A stretch of 24,335 bases of DNA, taken from positions 1 through 24,335 of the forward strand of contig JBBCJM010000010.1 of assembly GCA_037190175.1 (NCBI GenBank), read 5' to 3'. The notes beneath the pieces were generated by a model, which was given only the letters and a program-made list of their open reading frames with translations, did no database searches and had not been told where the DNA came from. This DNA is from JBBCJM01 sp037190175 (GTDB lineage: Bacteria > Pseudomonadota > Alphaproteobacteria > Rhodobacterales > Rhodobacteraceae). A program made the translations under genes and the position numbers. This document shows positions 6,706 through 15,979 of the stretch, in pieces; the stretch's first letter is position 1, and each line of letters starts with the position of its first letter.

Positions 6706-8865
6706 CTATGTCGCAGGCGCCCCCGGCCAGTCGGTCTTCGGCACCCCCAGCCCCAGGATCGCCCGCAGGAGGGTGACCACCGCCACATGCACCTCCTCGA
6801 CGAAGCCGTCCGAGGTGGGCAGGGTCGAGCCGGTCACCCCGTCGATCAGCCCCTCCATCGAGGCGGCCAGCAGCATCCGCCGCTCGGCGGCCTCGTCGTG
6901 CAGGATCTGCGGCTTGCCCAGCACCGCGGCCAGCGCCGCGGCCAGCCCGTAGCCGCCCCAGTTCGACACGGTGGCGGCGATCACGTGGTCGGTCTCCTGC
7001 GCCGGCACGATGCCGCCGGCCCGGGCCGGGTCGCCGTGGACCAGCAGCCCGCGCAGGATCCCGCCCGCGTTGCCCATCCCCATCTCGTTGCCGCCGTCGC
7101 CGATGCCGATGGTGGGGATGCCCGCGGCGCGGCAGGCGGCGACCAGGGGGTCGATCTTGCCGACATGCGCGGTGTTCACCCGGCCGCGGCTGAAGCAGAT
7201 GTCGCCGTTCGGGTTTCGCGCCCCCTTCTCGATCACCACCAGCGCGCCCACGTCCCCGCCCGCCAGCAGCCGGGCCGCCTGCGCCGCGGCCGCGGCCCAG
7301 TCGGTGGGGATCGCCAGCACCGTGGCGCCGTACTGGCAGGCCGGCACCGCGGCGCGCCGGGCGGCCTCCAGCGTCTCGACCCGCAGCCCGTTGACCTGCA
7401 GGATGCGGGTCATCGCCGGGATCAGCTGCCGCTCGATCAGCACCACCGGCACCGCGCCCAGCCCCAGATGCACCGCGCGGGCCAGCACCGCCGCGCCCAC
7501 CGGGCCATCGGATTCGGCGATCTCGGGGTCGATCCCAGGCCGGTTCGGGAACCCCGTGCCGATCAGCACCAGCTGCCCCGGCCGCACCCCCGCCAGCGCC
7601 CGGGCCGCCAGCCATGAGAGCGGCGCGCCGTAGTGGTGGCGGAAGGCGGCGAAGGCGATGTCGATCACGTCGCGCTCGGGCAGGTCGATGGACAGGAGCT
7701 GGTCGATGGCGTCGCAGGTCGCGCGCACCGGATCCTCGCCCGCCTCCAGCTCCCACCGCCGGGTGGCCCCGGGCAGCCAGTCGGGCAGCACGGCCGGGCG
7801 GGGCGAGTCGCCGTCCGCCTTCCAGTTCGAGGTGTCCAGCCCCTCGCCCAGGATCGTGCGCAACAGCCGGTTCAGCGCCAGGTTGACCGCCAAGGGCAGC
7901 CCGTCCGCCGTGGGCCCGACATAGCCGCTCACCCCGTCGATGAAGCCCGCGGCGGCCGAGGCGCGCAGGATCGCCTCCTCGGTCTCCGGCCCGTGCATCA
8001 CCTCGGCCCGGCCCAGCAGCAGCGCCAGCGCGGTCGCCACGCCATAGGCGCCCCAGTTCGACACCGTGGCGGTGACCAGCGCGTCGGTCCTGCCCGCGGG
8101 CATGGTGCCGTCCTCGGCCGTGCCGTCGGCATCCAGCGCGTGGCGCAGCCGGGGCGCCACCGCCGCGCGGATCCGGCCCATGCCGATCTCGTTGCCGCCG
8201 TCGCCGATCCCGATGGTGGGAATGCCCCGCGCGATGCAGCCCTCGCGCACCGCATCGGCCTTGGCCAGCGCCGCGGTGGTATCGGCGCCGCGGCTGGTGC
8301 GGATGCGCCCCTTCGCGTTCTCGCCCCCCTTCTCGACCGAGACGAAAGCGCCCACGTCGAAGCGGTCCAGCAGGTCGCGCGTCAGCGCCTCGGCCGCCTG
8401 CCGGTCCTGCGGCAGGGCGATGACCGCGGCGCAATGCAGCGCGCCCGAGCCGCCGGCAGCCAGCAGCGCCTCCTCCGGCCGGACGCAGCGCAGCCCGGCG
8501 GCCTGCACCACCGCGACCGTGCCGGCGACGATCTGCTCCTCGACCAGCACGAAGGGAATCGCGCCGCAGCCCACGTGCAGCGCCCGGGCCAGCGCCGCCG
8601 CACCGGGGGGCCCGTCGCTTTCGGCGATGTCCAGGCTGACATGCGGCCGGTCCAGCCAGCCGGTGGCGATCAGCGCCACCCGCCCCGGCCGCAGCGCGCC
8701 CTGCAACAGCCGCGCCGCCTTCAGCGTCAGCGGCACCCCGGCATCCCGCCGCGCGGCGTCGTACAGCAGGCCGATCACCCCCCGGCGGGGAAAGTCGATG
8801 CTGACCAGCTTGTCGATGGCGTCGCAGCGTCGGGCGAGCGCGTCGTGGTCTTCCGAATGCGGCAT
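6706..8865 (-). CDS. Tandem-duplicated D-glutamate cyclase-like protein (two DUF4392 domains)
   Basis: A 719-residue soluble protein of two full copies of the glutamate-cyclase domain (DUF4392), the family of mammalian DGLUCY, which converts 5-oxo-D-proline to D-glutamate. Copy 1 spans about 13-348 and copy 2 about 382-713. Paired landmarks: CDAIDKLVSIDFP (14) / CDAIDQLLSIDLP (384); IAESDGP (80 / 449); the EKG..N..G.I..SRG stretch (from 178 / 546); GIPTIGIGDGGNE (214 / 582); ATVSNWGAYG (266) / ATVSNWGGYG (631); a late GFIDGVSG / GLIDGVTG. Both copies keep these motifs, so neither looks degenerate. A 33-residue linker rich in P, W, D and E joins them. It is alone on this strand, divergent from the transporter-2 operon, with a predicted promoter covered by an operator-like motif. 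Its substrate may be a lactam other than 5-oxo-D-proline. Confidence 0.88.
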   Translation of the reverse strand: MPHSEDHDALARRCDAIDKLVSIDFPRRGVIGLLYDAARRDAGVPLTLKAARLLQGALRPGRVALIATGWLDRPHVSLDIAESDGPPGAAALARALHVGCGAIPFVLVEEQIVAGTVAVVQAAGLRCVRPEEALLAAGGSGALHCAAVIALPQDRQAAEALTRDLLDRFDVGAFVSVEKGGENAKGRIRTSRGADTTAALAKADAVREGCIARGIPTIGIGDGGNEIGMGRIRAAVAPRLRHALDADGTAEDGTMPAGRTDALVTATVSNWGAYGVATALALLLGRAEVMHGPETEEAILRASAAAGFIDGVSGYVGPTADGLPLAVNLALNRLLRTILGEGLDTSNWKADGDSPRPAVLPDWLPGATRRWELEAGEDPVRATCDAIDQLLSIDLPERDVIDIAFAAFRHHYGAPLSWLAARALAGVRPGQLVLIGTGFPNRPGIDPEIAESDGPVGAAVLARAVHLGLGAVPVVLIERQLIPAMTRILQVNGLRVETLEAARRAAVPACQYGATVLAIPTDWAAAAAQAARLLAGGDVGALVVIEKGARNPNGDICFSRGRVNTAHVGKIDPLVAACRAAGIPTIGIGDGGNEMGMGNAGGILRGLLVHGDPARAGGIVPAQETDHVIAATVSNWGGYGLAAALAAVLGKPQILHDEAAERRMLLAASMEGLIDGVTGSTLPTSDGFVEEVHVAVVTLLRAILGLGVPKTDWPGAPAT

Positions 8866-8909
8866 GGCGGGAGTGCTTCCGATGGGGTGAGGGGGACGCG
8901 GGGAGAACA

Positions 8910-8926
8910 GGTATGGACTGGTCTGG
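8910..8926 (-). promoter_or_regulatory. Probable GntR operator, copy 2
   Basis: Read on the minus strand, CCAGACCAGTCCATACC starts at the last base of the predicted -10 box of the glutamate-cyclase promoter. It matches the motif at 2793-2809 at 14 of 17 positions, in the same promoter-relative orientation. This suggests repression of the cyclase gene by the GntR protein encoded at 2033-2761. Inferred; no binding data. Confidence 0.6.
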
Positions 8927-8954
8927 TTATATGCCGCGCCCGGCGCGCCCGCAA
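8926..8954 (-). promoter_or_regulatory. Predicted promoter of the glutamate-cyclase-like gene
   Basis: On the minus strand, TTGCGG (8954-8949) and TATAAC (8931-8926) are separated by 17 bases. The -10 matches 5 of 6 consensus positions; the -35 keeps TTG only. It points toward the start at 8865 and overlaps the operator-like motif. Confidence 0.5.
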
Positions 8955-8983
8955 TCCCGCCGCGCCTGCCCTTTGCGAAACGC

Positions 8984-9012
8984 TTGACACAATCGCGGCG
9001 CCATGCACTATT
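8984..9012 (+). promoter_or_regulatory. Predicted promoter of the transporter-2 operon
   Basis: A perfect TTGACA (8984-8989) is followed after 17 bases by ACTATT (9007-9012), a weak -10. The region drops in GC content compared with its surroundings, as expected for a promoter, and leads to the gene at 9053. The exact -10 is uncertain. Confidence 0.5.
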
Positions 9013-9040
9013 TCTCTGTAGGGTATGACATTACATTATA

Positions 9041-9048
9041 AGGGAGGT
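9041..9048 (+). promoter_or_regulatory. Strong ribosome binding site for the binding-protein gene
   Basis: AGGGAGGT, a near-ideal Shine-Dalgarno sequence, sits 4 bases before the ATG at 9053. It fixes that start and fits the high expression expected of a periplasmic binding protein. Confidence 0.8.
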
Positions 9049-9052
9049 CACA

Positions 9053-10570
9053 ATGAAATCGCTCACACTGGCGGTCGCCGGCGCCTTGCTGGCGGGAACG
9101 GCGCTGGTCGCCCCCGCGCTGGCCCAGACCAAGCTGGAAGTCGCCATCATCGGCGAGCCGCAGTCGCTGGACCCGATGATGTCCACGCAGGACGTGGTCA
9201 GCATCGTCACCCAGCATTTCGTAGAGACGCTTTATACCTTCGACAGCAGCTGGGGCATCGCGCCGCTGCTGGCCGAGGCGCTGCCGGAGATCAGCGACGA
9301 AGGGAAGACCTATCGCATCGCCCTGCGCGAGGGGATCACCTTCCACGACGGCTCCACCATGGACAGCGCCGACGTGGTGGCCTCGCTGGAACGCTGGCGC
9401 GACCAGTCCACCCGCGGCAAGGGCGTGGCGGCCCGTATCGCCAGCATCGCCGCCGTGGATCCGCTGACGGTGGAGATCCGGCTTTCCGAACCCTATGCGC
9501 CGCTCCTCTCGCTGCTGGCCTTCTCCAACTCCGCCGCGGCGATCTATCCGCAGGAGGTGCTGGGCGAGCAACTGAGCGCCATCGTCGGCACCGGCCCCTA
9601 CCGGCTGGTCGAGCACCGGCCCGACCAGTACATCCAGCTGGCCCGCTTCGACGGCTACAAGTCGCGCAGCGAGCCGGCGGACGGCACCGCGGGCGAGCGG
9701 CTGGCGCTGGTGGACGAGATCCGGCTGGTGCCGGTGCCCGACCCCAACACCCGGGTCGAGGGGCTCTTGTCGGGCCAGTTCGACTATGTGGACGGGCTGC
9801 CGGTCGAATCCTACGACCGCATCGCCACCAGCACGACCGCCGAGCCGGTGCTGCTGGACGGCTTCGGCTGGCCGGTCTGGGCGATCAACCACAAGGCGGG
9901 GCTCCTGACCGACGCCAATGTGCGCAAGGCCTTGCAGGCCGCGCTGCCCTTCGACGACATGATGTTCGCGGCCTTCGGCGACGACAAGTTCTTCAAGACC
10001 GAGGGCACGATGTACCCCGAGGGCTGGGTCTGGCAGGTCGAGAACGGCGCCGAGTTCTACAACCAGAACGACCCGGCCAAGGCGGCCGAGTACCTCAAGG
10101 CCGCCGGCTATGACGGCACGCCGCTGCGCATCCTCACCTCGCGGCAGTACGAGTTCCACTTCAAGATGGCCGAGGTCGCCAAGCTGGCGCTGGAGGCCGC
10201 GGGCTTCACCGTGCAGATGAACGTGGTGGACTGGGCGACGCTGGGCGAACAGCGCAACGACCCCTCGCTGTGGGACATCTACATCACGCACTCGCCCTTC
10301 CTGCCCGAGCCGGCGCTGACCGACCTCTATGCGCCGACCTCGCGGCTGGGCTGGTCGAACCCCGAGAAGGACGCGGTGCTGGCGGCCTTCACCACCGAGA
10401 CCGACGCGGACAAGCGGCTGGCGCTGTTCGGCGAGCTGCAGGGCCACCTGATGAGCGACGTGGGCTTCATCAAGACCGGCAGCTTCGCGGCGCTGCAGGG
10501 CCAGCGCAAGGGGCTGACCGGGGTGACGCCCTCGCCCTGGCCGGCGTTCTGGAACGCCAAGGTCGAGTGA
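9053..10570 (+). CDS. ABC transporter substrate-binding protein, family 5 (transporter 2)
   Basis: Periplasmic solute receptor of a dipeptide/oligopeptide-type importer, 505 residues, usual for the family. A Sec signal peptide is clear: MKSLTLAVAG, a hydrophobic core, then PALA with cleavage expected after A24. The mature N-terminus has the family hallmark GEPQSLDPMMSTQD. TYRIALREGITFHDG, a FSDA-like variant SADVVASLERW, and GTGPYRL in the first half are SBP_bac_5 motifs. It begins the operon behind a strong ribosome site. A perfect 11-bp stem-loop separates it from the permease gene. It probably binds a peptide-like or acylated amino-acid compound that the downstream amidohydrolase processes; that is inferred from context only. 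Confidence 0.93.
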   Translation: MKSLTLAVAGALLAGTALVAPALAQTKLEVAIIGEPQSLDPMMSTQDVVSIVTQHFVETLYTFDSSWGIAPLLAEALPEISDEGKTYRIALREGITFHDGSTMDSADVVASLERWRDQSTRGKGVAARIASIAAVDPLTVEIRLSEPYAPLLSLLAFSNSAAAIYPQEVLGEQLSAIVGTGPYRLVEHRPDQYIQLARFDGYKSRSEPADGTAGERLALVDEIRLVPVPDPNTRVEGLLSGQFDYVDGLPVESYDRIATSTTAEPVLLDGFGWPVWAINHKAGLLTDANVRKALQAALPFDDMMFAAFGDDKFFKTEGTMYPEGWVWQVENGAEFYNQNDPAKAAEYLKAAGYDGTPLRILTSRQYEFHFKMAEVAKLALEAAGFTVQMNVVDWATLGEQRNDPSLWDIYITHSPFLPEPALTDLYAPTSRLGWSNPEKDAVLAAFTTETDADKRLALFGELQGHLMSDVGFIKTGSFAALQGQRKGLTGVTPSPWPAFWNAKVE

Positions 10571-10576
10571 GGCACC

Positions 10577-10604
10577 GCCCGGGCCTGTGACCGCAGGCCC
10601 GGGC
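10577..10604 (+). other. Stem-loop between binding-protein and permease genes (transporter 2)
   Basis: GCCCGGGCCTG (10577-10587) and CAGGCCCGGGC (10594-10604) form a perfect 11-bp stem with a 6-base loop, 6 bases after the binding-protein stop. Its placement mirrors the hairpin at 113-139 in transporter 1. It probably uncouples the level of binding protein from that of the membrane subunits; that role is inferred. Confidence 0.7.
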
Positions 10605-10623
10605 CATCCGCAGGGGGGAGCGC

Positions 10624-11565
10624 GTGACACGTTACATCCTGAACCGCCTGCTGGGCCTTCTGGTGGTGGTGTTCTTCGTGCTGACCATCGCTTTCGTGAT
10701 CGTGCGGCTGGCGCCGGGCGATCCGGCGGCGCTGATGCTCGGCCCCGACGCCACGCCCGAGGACGCCGCGGCGATGCGCGAAAGGCTGGGGCTCGACCGG
10801 CCCATCGTGGTGCAGTACCTGTCCTTCCTCGCCAACGTCCTGCGCGGCGATCTGGGGCAGTCGATCTTCTTCAATCAGCCGGTGACGCAGGTGCTGTGGG
10901 ACCGGGTGGAACCCACCGCCTTCCTCGCGCTCTTCTCGCTGATCTTCGCGGTGGTGATCGCCACGCCCATCGGCATCTATGCCGCCTATCGCCGCGGCTC
11001 CTTCGTCGACCAGTCTTCGGTCTCGGTCGCCATGCTGGCGGCCTCGGTGCCCTCGTTCTGGACCGGGCTTCTGCTGCAACGCTATCTCGCCACCGACCTG
11101 GGCTGGTTCCCCTCCTCGGGCTACGGCGGGCCGGACGCGAGTTTCCTGGAGCGGATGCGGCACCTGCTGCTGCCGTCGCTGGTGCTGGGGATCGTGAACT
11201 CGGCGCTGATCCTGCGCTTCACCCGCGCCTCGATGCTGGACGTGCTGGGCGAGGACTATATCCGCACCGCGCGGTCGAAGGGGATGGGCGAACGCAGGGT
11301 CATCCTGCGCCACGCGCTGAAGAACGCGGCCATCCCGGTGATCACCGTGGTGGGGCTGACCTTCGCGCTGCTCGTCTCGGGCGCGGTGGTGACCGAGCGG
11401 GTGTTCAACCTGCCCGGGATGGGCAACCTGGTGGTGAACGCGGTGCTGCGGCGGGATTACCCGGTGATCCAGGGCACGCTGATCGTGGTCGCCACGCTTT
11501 ATGTCGTCATCAACCTGGCCGTCGACCTGCTCTACGCGGTGATCGACCGGCGGGTGAAGTATTGA
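10624..11565 (+). CDS. ABC transporter permease, DppB-like (transporter 2)
   Basis: First permease of transporter 2, 313 residues, beginning with a GTG preceded by GGGGGAG. It has the RLAPGDP hallmark (28-34) after the first membrane helix, then GLDRPIVVQYLSFL, typical of the DppB periplasmic loop. The EAA-type loop reads DYIRTARSKGMGERRVILRH and is followed by LKNAAIP. ERVFNLPGMGNL near the C-terminus is also canonical. It is clearly related to, but well diverged from, the permease at 166-1179, so the two transporters are paralogous systems and not a recent duplication. Confidence 0.94.
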   Translation: MTRYILNRLLGLLVVVFFVLTIAFVIVRLAPGDPAALMLGPDATPEDAAAMRERLGLDRPIVVQYLSFLANVLRGDLGQSIFFNQPVTQVLWDRVEPTAFLALFSLIFAVVIATPIGIYAAYRRGSFVDQSSVSVAMLAASVPSFWTGLLLQRYLATDLGWFPSSGYGGPDASFLERMRHLLLPSLVLGIVNSALILRFTRASMLDVLGEDYIRTARSKGMGERRVILRHALKNAAIPVITVVGLTFALLVSGAVVTERVFNLPGMGNLVVNAVLRRDYPVIQGTLIVVATLYVVINLAVDLLYAVIDRRVKY

Positions 11566-11575
11566 GGGTCCGCCC

Positions 11576-12436
11576 ATGGCTGCCGTCGCCTCCGCCGCCG
11601 CCCCGCCCAGCTTCGCCAGGCTGCTGTTCGCCCGCCGCAGCGTGATGGTGGCGCTGGCGATCTTCGTGGTGGTCGCGGGCCTCTGCCTGCTGGCGCCGTT
11701 GGTGGCGCCGGCCGACCCCGCACGGATGGCGGTGCGCGCCCGGCTGACCGCGCCCGGGGACGCCTACCTGCTGGGCGCCGATGCCTATGGCCGCGACGTG
11801 CTGTCCCGGCTCTTGTACGCCGGCCGGGTCTCGCTGGGGATCGGGCTGGGCGTCGCCGTGCTCTCCACCGTGATCGGCGTGACCATGGGCCTGCTGGCGG
11901 GCTTCATCCGCCGGCTGGACGCGGTGCTGTCGCGGCTGGTCGATGCGATGATGGCGTTCCCCGACATCCTCTTGGCCATTGCCCTCGTCTCCATCCTCGG
12001 CGGCTCGGTGCTGAACGTGGTGCTGGCGCTGTCCATCGTCTATGCCCCCCGCTTCGCTCGGATCAGCCGCGCCTCCACCCTGGTGATCCGCGAACTGCCC
12101 TTCGTGGAGGCCGCCCGTGCCCTGGGCTCGACCACCGGCTACATCATCCGCCACCACGTGCTGCGCAACATCGTCTCGCCGGTGATCGTGCAGGCCACTT
12201 TCATCTTCGCCTATGCGATGCTGGCCGAGGCCGGGCTGTCCTTCCTGGGGGTGGGGGTGGACCCGGCGATCCCCACCTGGGGCACCATGATCAACGAGGG
12301 GCGGCAGTTCATCGACCAGGCGGCGTTCCTGATCCTGTTCCCCGGGCTGGCGATCTCGATCTCGGTCCTGTCGCTGCAACTGATCGGCGACGGCTTGCGC
12401 GACGCGCTGGACCCCAAGCTGGCAAAGGACCTGTAG
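11576..12436 (+). CDS. ABC transporter permease, DppC-like (transporter 2)
   Basis: Second permease of transporter 2, 286 residues. The DppC signature is present as GADAYGRDVLSRLLYAGR after the N-terminal helix. The EAA-type ATPase contact reads VEAARALGSTTGY followed by IIRHHVLRN, and SFLGVGVDP with PTWGTM marks the C-terminal part. It lies 10 bases after the DppB-like stop and 2 bases before the amidohydrolase start, consistent with one transcript. Confidence 0.94.
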   Translation: MAAVASAAAPPSFARLLFARRSVMVALAIFVVVAGLCLLAPLVAPADPARMAVRARLTAPGDAYLLGADAYGRDVLSRLLYAGRVSLGIGLGVAVLSTVIGVTMGLLAGFIRRLDAVLSRLVDAMMAFPDILLAIALVSILGGSVLNVVLALSIVYAPRFARISRASTLVIRELPFVEAARALGSTTGYIIRHHVLRNIVSPVIVQATFIFAYAMLAEAGLSFLGVGVDPAIPTWGTMINEGRQFIDQAAFLILFPGLAISISVLSLQLIGDGLRDALDPKLAKDL

Positions 12437-12438
12437 GA

Positions 12439-13542
12439 ATGGCGCTGACACTCACCAACTTCCGGGCCGTGGGGCTGCCGCAGGCGCCGCTGCATATCGG
12501 CGCCGACGGGCGGCTGCGGGACGCGGCGGAGCCCGGCGCCCGGGTGATCGACTGCGGCGGCGACTGGCTGTCGCCCGGCTGGTGCGACCTGCACGTGCAT
12601 GTCTGGCACGGCGGCACCGATATCTCGGTGCGCGCGGCCGAGGCCGGGCGGGCCACCGGGGTGACCGCGATGGCCGACGCGGGCTCGGCGGGCGAGGCGA
12701 ATTTCCACGGGCTGCGCGAATACGTCATCGACCCCGCGGCCGAGACCATCCGGGCCTTCCTGAACATCGGCTCCATCGGCCTGGTGGCCTGCAACCGGGT
12801 GTCGGAACTGATCGACATGCGCTCCATCGACGTGGACCGCACCCTGGCGGTGATCGAGGCCAACCGCGACGTGATCTGCGGGGTGAAGGTGCGCGCCTCG
12901 GGCGTGATCGTGGGCGCCTGGGGCATCACCCCGGCCAAGATCGCGAAACGGGTGGCCGAGATCGCCGGCCTGCCTTTGATGGTGCATATCGGCGAACCGC
13001 CGGCGCTGATCGACGAGATCTTCGACATCCTCGGCCCCGGCGACATCATCACCCATTGCTTCAACGGCAAGAAGGCGGGCTCGATCCGCGACACCGCGGC
13101 GCTGTTCGACCAGGCCCGGCGGCTGGCCGAGCGGGGGGTGCGGATGGACATCGGCCACGGGCAGGCGTCGTTCTGCTTCGCCACCGCACGGGCCTCGATC
13201 GCCGAGGGGCTGAAGCCCTGGTCGATCTCCACCGACCTGCACCTGCGCAACATCCGCGACGCGGTGAAGGACCTGGCCACCACGGCCTCCAAGCTGCTGG
13301 CGGTGGGCCTGCCCTTCGAGGAGACGGTGGCCGCCATCTCCACCCGCCCGCGCGAGACCTTGGGCCTGCCGCCGGTGCCGAAAGCCGGCGACAAGGCCGA
13401 TTTCACCCTGTTCCGGCTAGCAGAGACCGCGGCGCAGACGGTGGACAGCCTCGGCAACCACCTGGTGCTCAACCAGATGCTGGAGCCGGTGGCGACGGTG
13501 ATCGGCGCCAGCCACCAGCCGGCGGCGCGGAGGCTCTCATGA
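12439..13542 (+). CDS. Amidohydrolase/deacetylase family metallohydrolase (COG3964)
   Basis: Amidohydrolase-superfamily enzyme of 367 residues in the COG3964 group, often misnamed dihydroorotase. Characterised relatives hydrolyse acetyl-(R)-mandelate-like esters and N-acetyl-D-amino acids. All expected binuclear metal ligands are visible: HVH (H52, H54), the lysine likely carboxylated (K150 in CGVKVRAS), H183 in MVHIGE, H206 in THCFNG and the catalytic aspartate D266 in STDLHLR. The fold starts with a short beta-sandwich segment before SPGWCDLHVHV. No signal peptide, so it is cytoplasmic. It sits between transporter permease and ATPase genes and overlaps DppD by 4 bases, so the imported compound is probably its substrate. 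Relatives are commonly paired with SelA-like PLP proteins, as here. Confidence 0.9.
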   Translation: MALTLTNFRAVGLPQAPLHIGADGRLRDAAEPGARVIDCGGDWLSPGWCDLHVHVWHGGTDISVRAAEAGRATGVTAMADAGSAGEANFHGLREYVIDPAAETIRAFLNIGSIGLVACNRVSELIDMRSIDVDRTLAVIEANRDVICGVKVRASGVIVGAWGITPAKIAKRVAEIAGLPLMVHIGEPPALIDEIFDILGPGDIITHCFNGKKAGSIRDTAALFDQARRLAERGVRMDIGHGQASFCFATARASIAEGLKPWSISTDLHLRNIRDAVKDLATTASKLLAVGLPFEETVAAISTRPRETLGLPPVPKAGDKADFTLFRLAETAAQTVDSLGNHLVLNQMLEPVATVIGASHQPAARRLS

Positions 13543-14529
13543 CGCTGCTGTCGGTGGAAGGGCTGCGGGTCGAGTTCGGCTCCCATGCCGGCCGGGTGAC
13601 CGCGCTGCGCGACGTGAGCTTCGCGGTGCCGCCGGGGCGGACGCTGGCGCTGGTGGGCGAAAGCGGCTCGGGCAAGTCGGTCTCCTCGCTGGCCATCATG
13701 GGGCTTCTGCCGCGGAACGGGCGGATCGCGGCGGGCAGGATCGGATTCACCACTTCCGAAGGCGGGCAGATAGACCTCGCCACCGCGCCCGAGGCCACGA
13801 GGCGGGCGCTCAGGGGCTCCGAGATCGCGATGATCTTCCAGGAGCCCATGTCCTCGCTGAACCCGCTCTTCACCGTGGGCGACCAGATCGGCGAGATGCT
13901 GCTGCTGCACGGCAGCCTCGACGCCCGGTCCCGCCGCGCCCGGGTGATCGAGATGCTGGAACTGGTGGAGATCCCGGCCGCCGCCAGCCGGCTGGACCAG
14001 TATCCACATGAAATGTCGGGAGGCATGCGCCAGCGGGTGATGATCGCGCTGGCGCTGATCTGCCGGCCCCGCCTGCTGATCGCCGACGAGCCCACCACGG
14101 CGCTGGACGTGACGGTTCAGGCGCAGATCCTCGACCTGATGCGGCGGCTCCAGCGCGAGATGGGGATGTCGATCCTGTTCATCACCCACGACATGGGCGT
14201 GGTGGCCGAGATCGCCGATGCGGTGGCGGTGATGTATGCCGGCGCCATCGTGGAAAGCGCGCCGGTGCCCGACCTGTTCGACCGGCCGAACCATCCCTAT
14301 ACCCGCGGGCTCTTGGCCTCGATCCCCCGCCCCGAAAGGCCCGAAGGCGCGCGGATCGTGCCGATCCCCGGCACCGTGCCCTCGCTGGCCGCCATGCCGC
14401 CCGGCTGCGCCTTCGCGCCCCGCTGCCACTATGCCGATGCGGTGTGCGAGCGGCCGGTGGCGCTGGGGGAAGTCGCCGCGGGCCACCGGGTGGCCTGCCA
14501 CCATGCCGCAAGGGTGATGGAGGCCGCGC

Positions 14530-14537
<8 letters not shown>
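13539..14537 (+). CDS. ABC transporter ATP-binding protein, DppD-like
   Basis: ATPase subunit of the peptide-type importer, 332 residues. The start is the ATG at 13539, inside the ATGA overlap with the amidohydrolase stop; the upstream open frame is only a shadow of that gene. Walker A is GESGSGKS (40-47), with EPMSSLNP in the Q-loop region, signature SGGMRQRV, Walker B LLIADEPTTALD and the H-loop ITHDMG. The C-terminal oligopeptide-transporter extension is present, with a Cys pattern (GCAFAPRC, then DAVC, then VACHH) of the type reported to hold an iron-sulfur cluster in Dpp ATPases. It may also serve the ATPase-less transporter 1. Confidence 0.94.
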
Positions 14538-15482
<945 letters not shown>

Positions 15483-15486
<4 letters not shown>

Positions 15487-15965
15487 GCCTGCAAACCCTC
15501 GACACCCCCGAACGCCGGCTGAAGGCCCTGGGCCTGGCCCTGCCGCGCGCCGCCCCCGCGCCCATCGGCGCCTTTCGCAACCTGCGCGTCCACGGCGGCT
15601 GCGTCTATGTCTCGGGCCAGGGGCCGGTGCGCGAGGACGGCAGCCTGATCCGCGGAAGGGTGGGCGAGGATGTGAGCGTGGCCGAGGCGCAGGAGCACGC
15701 GCGGCTAGTGGCGCTGAACATCCTGGCCGTGCTGCGCGACGAGTTCGGCACGCTGGACCCCATCGCGGGGGTGGTGAAGCTGCTGGGCTTCGTCAACGCG
15801 GTGCCGGACTTCGAGCGCCATCCCGAGGTGATCGACGGCGCCTCGCGCCTGATGCACCAGGTGTTCGGCGAAAGGGGGGTGCACGCGCGCTCCTCGCTGG
15901 GGGTGGGGTCGCTGCCCAATCGGATCACGGTGGAGATCGAGGCGATCTTCGAACTGGCGCTTTGA
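15483..15965 (+). CDS. RidA/YjgF/UK114 family protein
   Basis: A 160-residue protein of the Rid superfamily. RidA enzymes deaminate reactive enamine/imine intermediates released by PLP enzymes; other subgroups have different roles. Visible are VYVSGQGP (41-48), the VALNILAVLRDEFG helix and the C-terminal ARSSLGVGSLPNR with R136 at the position of the substrate-carboxylate-binding arginine, followed by the acidic VEIE. It is about 30 residues longer than housekeeping RidA because of an N-terminal extension (1-30), placing it in a longer subgroup. The start ATG overlaps the DppF-like stop by 4 bases, and a SelA-like PLP enzyme follows, which fits a clean-up role for its product. Confidence 0.88.
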
Positions 15966-15979
15966 GAGAGGTTATCACG

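Noticed and set aside
6608..8434. Long alternative minus-strand frame over the glutamate-cyclase region
   Set aside because: Low-complexity G/R/A composition; the frame at 6706-8865 carries both sets of family motifs.
9402..9410. A third ACCAGTCCA core of the proposed operator
   Set aside because: It lies inside the binding-protein coding sequence (Asp-Gln-Ser codons), lacks the flanking CCAn and nnCC matches and has no promoter beside it; probably chance.
15962..15979. TTG start adding six residues to the SelA-like protein
   Set aside because: The ATG at 15980 has a GAGAGAGG ribosome site at proper distance, and the TTG has no such site.
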